DNA of 64,000 bases. It comes from Sarcocystis neurona (taxonomy: Eukaryota > Apicomplexa > Conoidasida > Eucoccidiorida > Sarcocystidae). The notes below the pieces were generated by a model. That model was not told the DNA's origin. It saw only the letters and a program-made list of their open reading frames with translations, and made no database searches. Below are positions 57,701-64,000 of the stretch, in pieces. The stretch spans positions 1,734,910 to 1,798,909 of the forward strand of contig KL647290.1 in the NCBI GenBank assembly GCA_000727475.1, in the 5' to 3' direction. Within the stretch, counting starts at the first letter, position 1, and each line of letters begins with the position of its first letter. Both the position numbers and the translations under genes were made by a program.

Positions 57701-60700
57701 GCCCTTTCTGTGCCTCTGCTGCTTTCTCGTCGTTTCATCTGATGTTCCTTTCCCGTGTCGGTGTGCTGCCTGCTTCTGGCTGACTGCCTCTTCGTCGCCT
57801 TCCCGTTTTTCTCCTGCGTTTCCCTTCTCATTTCTCTCCGTTTCTTCTGGTGCCTAAATTTCTGGTTTGTCCCCCACGCTGCACATCCTTCGCGGTAGTC
57901 GTGGACTGCCGATTCTTCGCAACTGTGTCTATACTAAGCAGAAGCGAATGTCGTGTGTATTTGGTGGCGTGCGTATCTAGACGTGGGTGTATATATGTAT
58001 ATGTATATGTGCACATGTGTGTCTCGGGGTGGATGTATGCGTATGTATAGGCGTATATGTGTACGCGTGTATACACACGTGTACATAGACACGTATGCGT
58101 TTGTATGGGTGGACGTAGTTGCATGTATGTATTTATATGTACGTATTCGTATGTGTGTAGTCGTATGTGTATGTAAGTATATATATGCATGTCTGTGGAG
58201 GAGGATTTTCGCGTGTGTATGCTTGTATGCACGTATGGATATATATGTGTGTATATATATGTGTATGTACGTACGTACGTGTACATTTATATGCAAAGGT
58301 GTACTTGTGTGTATAGTCTTCATGTGCGGCTGTTTGTCGATATGTCTAAATATTTAGGCCTAGCAGTGGATGCATGCCCATATGTGTGTGCATGTACGTA
58401 TATGTATACATATAAATATATATATGTATGTGGATCTATTTATACGTATGTATACCTATACGTATGTGTTAAGTACAAAGTGTGTGCGTTTATTTACATG
58501 TACACTTGCGTAGCACCTCTCTATAATTCATAGTGAGATAGAGACAAAGGTTTCTTCTGTATTTAACAGGAAGACGCGTCCGTTACACATACATGTGTGT
58601 GTGTATGTGCGTGCCGCGCGTCACAGGTAGCTGCCTGCGTGTGTCAGTGATAATATTCGCATCACCGAAGACAACTGGTCTTGTGTGGGGTGTACGTACA
58701 GCGGAAGGCAGAGGAGCTCAATATCCAGTTTATTGAAACTTCGGCAAAAAACGCGATTAACGTCGAGGAGGTAACTGCACTTCTCTTGCACCGCATACGC
58801 ACACACACATGTATGTACGTACGCATAAGTGCGTACAAGCGCTAGTCTGTCATCTCCATATTCCCTCTCCTGCATGCGTACATATATTTATAGGTGCACC
58901 CCCCTAAATGTCCATAGATGAGTGTACATATTCTCAAGCAGGTCGCGGTTCCCGTTCGTAAACTGTTTTTCCGTCGTACCTCTATATTATCCTGCGTATA
59001 CTTGCTGAGACGAGGTTCAATAAATTTCTTTGTTCACTAGCTCACACCCAACTCTGTATACGTGACTCTCTCTCTCTCTATATATATATGTATATGTATA
59101 TGTGCTAGTGTTTATCTATGCACGTTTGTGTATGTGTATAGATATCGGCGTGAGCCTGTATTTACGTCTGTATACATACACATCCATATACATACGTATA
59201 TAGATGTAGTACATTTGAATGGATGTTTGTTTGCGTGTATGTGTACCGATGTAGATGTACATACACGTATATATATGTATGTATGTGTGTGTTCGTACAG
59301 ATGCATGTACGTATATCTATGTGTAGGTTTGTGTGTGTGTGTGTGTGTGGATAGACATGCAAAACTACACAGACACATACGTACGCTTGTGTGTGTGTGT
59401 GTGTGCGTCAACCCACATACTTGTCTAACTTGTCCACACCGCTGCCGTCCTCCCGGTAGCTGCGAGCAGCTGTCTGCACAAGGCGATCACGCACATGTTT
59501 CCGCAGAGAAGGGAAGAGCGAGTCCGGCACCACTTTTCCTCGTTCATCTGTTTTCTTGCGCCGCAAGTCTACACACGCTTTTCTTCACTTTTGTATGTGT
59601 GTAGCCCGTATAATACCCCTTGCACACAAGCGGAGGTGGTCTATCAGTATTGCAGACTCCGTGTCTATACATCCGTATCCATTTCCATGTGTGTGTCCGC
59701 GTGTGTGTGTGTGTGCGTGTGTATATACATGAGAGAGAGACAGAGAGAGAGATGCCTGTATGTATGCAAGTAATGTATTTGTTCACATGTTAGTGTCTGC
59801 AGTCATATATATATATGCAGACGTTTCCATAGACATTTGCTGCAGATCGGTGTCCCTGCATAGGTATATATGTGTGTGGACTCACTGCGCGTACGTGCGT
59901 CTATTTGTTTATGTAGAGGTACAAACGAGCACACACGGGAGGGCCAGGCGAGAGACGTGGGGCGGGAGTATCGCGTGTGTTTTTGGCCGCCGCAGGGCAA
60001 TCAATACTCAGCCACAGGAAAGACGGTTGTGCTGCTCTTGTTGCATGCGCGTGACCAAGACGCACACTATCTGCTGCGGGGCACCCATGTCTTCCAGAGT
60101 TTGGCCGGGGCGCGCGGACAAAAGGTGGAGGAGACAGAGAGAGAGATATGCAGAAGTTTGTAGACGTGCAGATGGGAGAAATTCGTGTGCAGCACACCAC
60201 GTCTGTTGCTGCGAGCAACGCGGCGGCAGTGATAGGAGCGAAGTATGCAGGCATGACCGCAGCACGCCCGTAGGCAGCAGACAGGCAGCCTCAACGTGTC
60301 CGGTCACAGAGAGGCTGATGCTTTCCTCTTGAGCCTCAGAGTGTACAGAGCATGAGGCAGACAACTCCCGTACAAACACTTCCTCCATCACAGAGAAACC
60401 GAAGAAAAGCAATACAGAGAGACAGTCCTGGGGACAGTCGCGCGTCTGTGCAGAAGTCCGCGTGTAATAGATGTGTAGCTGGGTTGTGCATACACGTAGG
60501 GGAAGATGCGGATTTGTAGAAGAGACTGACTTACACACAGAGATACACACGTTCGTATATTAGGCGAGAGACAGAGAGAGAGACATGCGTGGAATGACAC
60601 AAGGGCACCCGCACTGTGATGTCGCGTGGGGAAGTATCCTCACGTGCGGGCAATAGACAGATGGAGAGACCCACGAGGTGGATAAAGGGGGAGGATAGAC

Positions 60701-62640
60701 AGACAGAGACAACAGATAGGAATAGAGAGAAGAGAGAGACTGAAAGAAAAGACAGAGAACTCGTATCAAAAAACGTGTGTGTGTGTTCGTGTGTGCGTCA
60801 CCTACCTGCACGTGCACAGACTGTGGCATGCATACGTCTGCGGAGGGTCGACGTAACCGGGAAGAGAAAGAGAGTAAAAGAAAGACGTTTACGTAGGCGC
60901 GTGGACTCTGAAGTTTTGTGAGGGACGTACGCGGAGTCGTATGTACGTGTAAGCAAGGAAACCGAAGTCAACTGCGAACGAAACGACGGCGTGTGTGTAC
61001 GTGCGTCTGCGTGTACAACGCATTTCTGTAGGAACGTTCTGTCGTTTTGTGGCCCGACAGCGAGGAAAGGGGAAGGATAGAGAGAGACGGAGGTGACGAA
61101 GAGAGTCGTCAGGTGGCAGGTGGTGGAGCGTGTAGAGAGTGGGGGAGGAGTACATGAAGAAATACGTAGACAGAAGCGATAGGCAGGCAGCAGACGGGCG
61201 TGTGAAGACCGAGACAGAGGACGGAAGCGCGCGAAGGAACGCGTTTGTGCGTGTGTGGGGAGGGCGCCTTTCTATGTGCGTGCAGGCCTTCACGCTGGTG
61301 GCACGGGAGCTAATCAACATGAAGTAAGTCCTTCAGAAAAGGCGGCGACAGACGCGCGCTGCTCTAGCAGGCTCCGCGCATGCACACAGGTCGTTGGTGC
61401 ATGTTATGGGGTGGGAGGGGGAGAGAGGGGGGCGTACATCTGAGTCAGTGGACGTCCACATGCATACGCGCACGTGACGACAAGGGACCAGGTTCATTTG
61501 TGCGCGCCTGCGTGTGGCTTTGCACCGCTACTTACCCACCCCCTATCCTTAGATATTGATGTGTGTGTGTGCACGTGTGTGAGTAGACAGATGTGTACAC
61601 ATAGGTGGATCGTACAAAAATTCAGAAGAACGTAGATACTTTTGTGTGGGGAGGATAGAGTTGTCTTTGCTGAAGCAAAAGAACTCTGTATCACGCAGAT
61701 GCACACCAAGGGGCCTGTTACTCTTGTGTACACAGATATATATATATATATGTGCAGTACATATCTACATACTTCTATACGTATATGTATACGTCCACAT
61801 ACACACATATACCTATATATATATATGTATATGTGAATATACGTATATGTGGTGCATGAGTGCGGCGATACGTATATGTGTATATATGTATGTATGGCGA
61901 AGGCATGTGTTGTTCTCTGATTGTGTGTATGTGCGTGTGTATGCAAGTAGCATCCTGAGCCCGCATGTTTAAATTACGTTGGCCGGGGTGCAATCACGTT
62001 CGTCACTATACACGTTTCTGTAGAGGCAAAGATGTGCTTACGTGCATATACGAGAGTATACTAATGCAGTCCCGTGTATACATTCTCATATGTGTGCGGG
62101 TAATATGTGGAGGTACCACACAAAGATCCAGAGATGCACGAATACACAGAGAAGAAACAGCATACACGTCGCTCCTGAACGCACTCTAAGTTATATATAT
62201 GTATATATCTATATGCATGAGTGTATACCTGTGTATACTTACACGTATATTTATGTGCATATATGTATAAATATGTGCACGTATAAGTTTATATATACAT
62301 GTGTGCATACGTATGTATATATAGGGAGATAGATAGATATGTGGGTAAATATGCACGTGTGTGTATATATATGTATATAGATATGCGTAGAGACGTTCGG
62401 GGTGCCAGCAGTAGCGTGTGGGAATCCTTTTGTGTTCGTTTCTGCGTGTTTATTTTCATCGTCATTTTGTCTTGTTTGAAGACGCGAATTTTGTTGGACC
62501 CCTGCTTCATTCCCGTGCTCCTGTTAGTGCTGCGTAATCTTCTGATGTGCCACTCTCCCTTTGTGTTGCGACCAGGCGAGCTGCAGGAGGAGGCGCAGGA
62601 CGCGCCCCACACGGCATGCGCATCGCCTCGCCGCAGACAG
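45702..62640 (+). CDS. RAB1B: Rab1b-type small GTPase, eight firm exons plus one tentative; 3' end unresolved
   Basis: This is a Rab GTPase controlling ER-to-Golgi vesicle traffic, in the apicomplexan Rab1b subgroup. Exons are 45702-45730, 46893-46965, 49867-49914, 51176-51223, 52271-52410, 56205-56292, 58702-58770 and 61286-61323, with 62576-62640 tentative. Phases match at every junction. Landmarks are [20 protein letters not shown] (P-loop, residues 20-27), [17 protein letters not shown] (switch I, effector Thr), [35 protein letters not shown] (switch II), [29 protein letters not shown] and AFTLVAREL. The FRFRT and [12 protein letters not shown] blocks and the [13 protein letters not shown] wording point to Rab1b and not Rab1a. 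The G4 motif reads NKCE instead of NKxD. The C-terminal prenylation cysteines were not found with confidence. An alternative in-frame ATG at 46858 is less likely, because exon 1 restores the usual residues before the P-loop. Confidence 0.95.
46270..46520 (+). repeat. CTG-rich block in Rab1b intron 1
   Basis: Dense CTGCTG units, facing the CAG-rich block at 45220-45650 on the same strand. The two are complementary. Confidence 0.8.
46893..46965 (+). CDS. RAB1B: Rab1b exon 2: P-loop
   Basis: The acceptor is gtttttgcag. Encodes [20 protein letters not shown], then LRFS. Donor TCC|gtaggc, phase 0. Confidence 0.97.
47335..48660. repeat. CAG block followed by CTG block in Rab1b intron 2
   Basis: 47335-47800 is CAG-rich and about 47850-48660 is CTG-rich on the same strand, so the two halves are potentially complementary. 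Confidence 0.8.
49867..49914 (+). CDS. RAB1B: Rab1b exon 3: switch I
   Basis: 16 codons, [16 protein letters not shown], between ctgctgctgcag and gtaggt. The acceptor is formed by the end of a CTG run. Confidence 0.97.
50740..52270 (+). repeat. CTG-rich intron sequence flanking Rab1b exon 4
   Basis: CTGCTG-rich sequence fills 50820-51030 and 51240-52260 around exon 4 and leads to the exon 5 acceptor. Confidence 0.8.
51176..51223 (+). CDS. RAB1B: Rab1b exon 4: strands 2 and 3
   Basis: 16 codons, [16 protein letters not shown], between ttcccttgcag and gtaggc. Confidence 0.96.
52271..52410 (+). CDS. RAB1B: Rab1b exon 5: switch II
   Basis: The acceptor is cttttttcag. Encodes [20 protein letters not shown] and [12 protein letters not shown] through AEVN. 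Ends AG|gttagt in phase 2. Confidence 0.97.
53330..54420. repeat. CAG block then CTG block in Rab1b intron 5
   Basis: About 53360-53720 is CAG-rich and about 54110-54420 CTG-rich, separated by about 390 bases of ordinary sequence. Confidence 0.8.
54990..55610 (+). repeat. ACT/TAC trinucleotide block in Rab1b intron 5
   Basis: About 600 bases built of ACTACTACT and TACTAC variants. This is a different triplet family from the CAG/CTG tracts on either side. Confidence 0.9.
55860..56100 (+). repeat. CTG-rich tract before Rab1b exon 6
   Basis: GCTGCTGCT with repeated CTTGCTGCTTCTGCTGCTGCT units of 30-45 bases. Confidence 0.85.
56205..56292 (+). CDS. RAB1B: Rab1b exon 6: guanine-specificity loop
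   Basis: The acceptor is gtgtgggtag. Encodes [20 protein letters not shown], then RQVSTEEGQ. Donor CAG|gtgcgt. Confidence 0.96.
58702..58770 (+). CDS. RAB1B: Rab1b exon 7: ETSAK loop
   Basis: 23 codons, [20 protein letters not shown] then VEE, between gtacgtacag and gtaact. Confidence 0.97.
61286..61323 (+). CDS. RAB1B: Rab1b exon 8: C-terminal helix
   Basis: 38 bases encoding [12 protein letters not shown] plus AA of the next codon, between gtgcgtgcag and gtaagt. Confidence 0.93.
62576..62640 (+). CDS. RAB1B: Rab1b exon 9 (tentative hypervariable tail)
   Basis: 65 bases between tgcgaccag and gtaaag, in the phase required by exon 8. Reads [20 protein letters not shown]. Rab tails are not conserved, so only phase and splice sites support it. 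No terminal exon with a Cys-Cys end could be linked to it. Confidence 0.4.
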
Positions 62641-64000
62641 GTAAAGGACTCTCGTACGCAGCAGCTTGCAGAAGCAAATTTCTTCCAGTACAGCAACTTC
62701 AAGAGATATGCAAATGTCAATAATTGGATCATGTACACATCACCTATGCCGCGCTGTTTCCATATCAGTGTGTTGTCCACCCGTGCGTGCATGCTAGACA
62801 TATGTCTGGATATACGTATACATATATATATATATGCGTATACATATGTACATGTATATGAATGACACGCATTACACACATATCTGCAGTGTCGGCCCCC
62901 TGTAGGTGTGCGGGTTTGTGTACCTCTCTGTGTATGTGTGAGCAGTTGTGGGGATGCTTGAATATTCGTGTGTAGATGTGTATACGTTGATCAGTCGCGT
63001 CGTTTGATCTCTCAGTCGCAGTGCTGTGGACGCGCCGTGCTCAGCTGCATGCAACTGTAAATTTAAACCAGGAGGCGCACGCACTTGTTTGTGGATCCCA
63101 CAACCGAACTCTGAGCACCGTGTCTCTCTCTGTCTCTACACACTTTCTACCAGTATATCTGAAGTCCCAACATGTGTGCGTGTACAGGAGTGTGCGAGTT
63201 TTTGTGCGGGAAAGTTTGTGGGAGAGCCGCAGCTGCCTCCAGCGTGTGGGTCTGTTTTCTCCTCAAAAGCAGCTGTCGATGCGTGCACCTCCATGCACAG
63301 ACGGATGTGTGAGTCGCTTCTGTCGGAGTGAGAGAAGTGTGCGATGTGCCACTTGCAGTCGGCGTGCGGCGGTCCGCCTGCATTGCGTCACGCATGAGGT
63401 TCTATGCACACACACATACACAAAGCCCGATTTCAGGAGGGAAACGGAGAGGAAAAGGCAGCACAGATGTTGTGTAGATCCAGCACGTGACTTCGATGTA
63501 GCCTCCTCCGCTTGCGTCGCCACTTCCGGTTCTCACGACAGTTTTTGCGGATGACGTTTTACGTGTGTAATCCACAACAGCAGTATAAACGTATCTTCTC
63601 TCTCTATAAATACATAAGGCAGTGCAACAATACATAAGTCTCGTCGTTTTCTCTGTATAAATAAGCCGGCGCAATAGTATGCGTGTCGCTTCTCTGGGAA
63701 CCAAGGCGTGTGCGTTATGTAGGGACACGTGTATTTTGTCGCTCCTTTTTCTATATGCACGTCTCCGTACGTATCTGTCTCTGCGCAGCAGTACGAATAC
63801 GTCCTGCCCGTGTACGTGTGTGTTTGTCTATGTACGGATAGGGGTGCACGCGTGTGTATACCGAGATACACGTGTATGTGCGGGAAGATGCAGCAGCTGT
63901 CATGGCGAGCGCGCACAGCGACGTAGTTCCCCTCCCACACGCCATGTAGTGGTAGTCGTAGTAGCCCTCTGTGTACAAACGCACTTCCACGAGGGGGGTG
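62641..64000. other. Right end of window; Rab1b terminal exon not located
   Basis: TA/TG-rich sequence extends to about 62960, followed by lower-repeat DNA. Frames at 63021-63554 (plus) and 63402-63728 (minus) are open but unrecognised. The last 120 bases on the minus strand read VEVRLYTEGYYDYHYMACGR, which could be part of an exon of a gene entering from the right. Confidence 0.35.

Noticed and set aside
1..64000. tRNA, rRNA, telomere-type TTTAGGG arrays, bacterial promoters or operons
   Set aside because: No tRNA B-box/arm pattern, rRNA block, telomeric heptamer array or closely packed co-directional genes were seen on reading.

Overview
This is a window of nuclear DNA from a eukaryote. 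It looks like an eimeriid coccidian (Eimeria or a close relative such as Cyclospora). The reasons are many short exons separated by introns of up to about 4 kb, very abundant CAG/CTG triplet tracts on both strands (some translated as Gln/Ala/Ser runs), dense TA/TG/CA microsatellites, and a Rab GTPase of the apicomplexan Rab1b type. The genus is an inference from genome style. There is no sign of bacterial gene organisation, CRISPR, rRNA or tRNA. Most long open frames are by-products of triplet repeats, which keep all six frames open, so genes were found by conserved protein motifs joined across GT-AG splice sites with matching phases.

Four genes can be supported. (1) Positions 52-2161, plus: the 3' part of a Ran-binding-domain protein, 5' end outside the window. 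(2) Positions 8692-22136, plus: a seven-exon NAD(P)H-hydrate dehydratase (NAXD type), about 602 aa, with repeat-filled introns and Gln/Ser-rich inserts in the last exon. (3) Positions 26248-32703, minus: a complete five-exon proteasome alpha-4 subunit (PSMA7 type, 232 aa), including one GC-AG intron. (4) From 45702, plus: the apicomplexan Rab1b GTPase, with eight well-supported exons to 61323, a tentative ninth at 62576-62640 and an unresolved 3' end.

Weaker candidates are a six-exon phase-consistent small gene at 36684-38361 (plus, product unknown), a UBR-box-like cysteine-rich fragment at 7684-7890, and protein-like frames at 24351-24692, 38696-38838 and 63880-64000. The blocks between genes are intergenic or intronic DNA dominated by CAG/CTG tracts, TA/TG microsatellites, pyrimidine- or purine-biased stretches and several short tandem duplications.

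The genes are unrelated housekeeping functions (nuclear transport, metabolite repair, protein degradation, ER-Golgi traffic), not an operon or a dedicated system. NAXD and PSMA7 are convergent; PSMA7 and Rab1b are divergent. I did not find a convincing new biological system. The most unusual points are the Glu in the Rab1b guanine-specificity motif, the GC-AG intron, CTG tracts running directly into splice acceptors, and paired CAG/CTG blocks of opposite orientation inside one gene.
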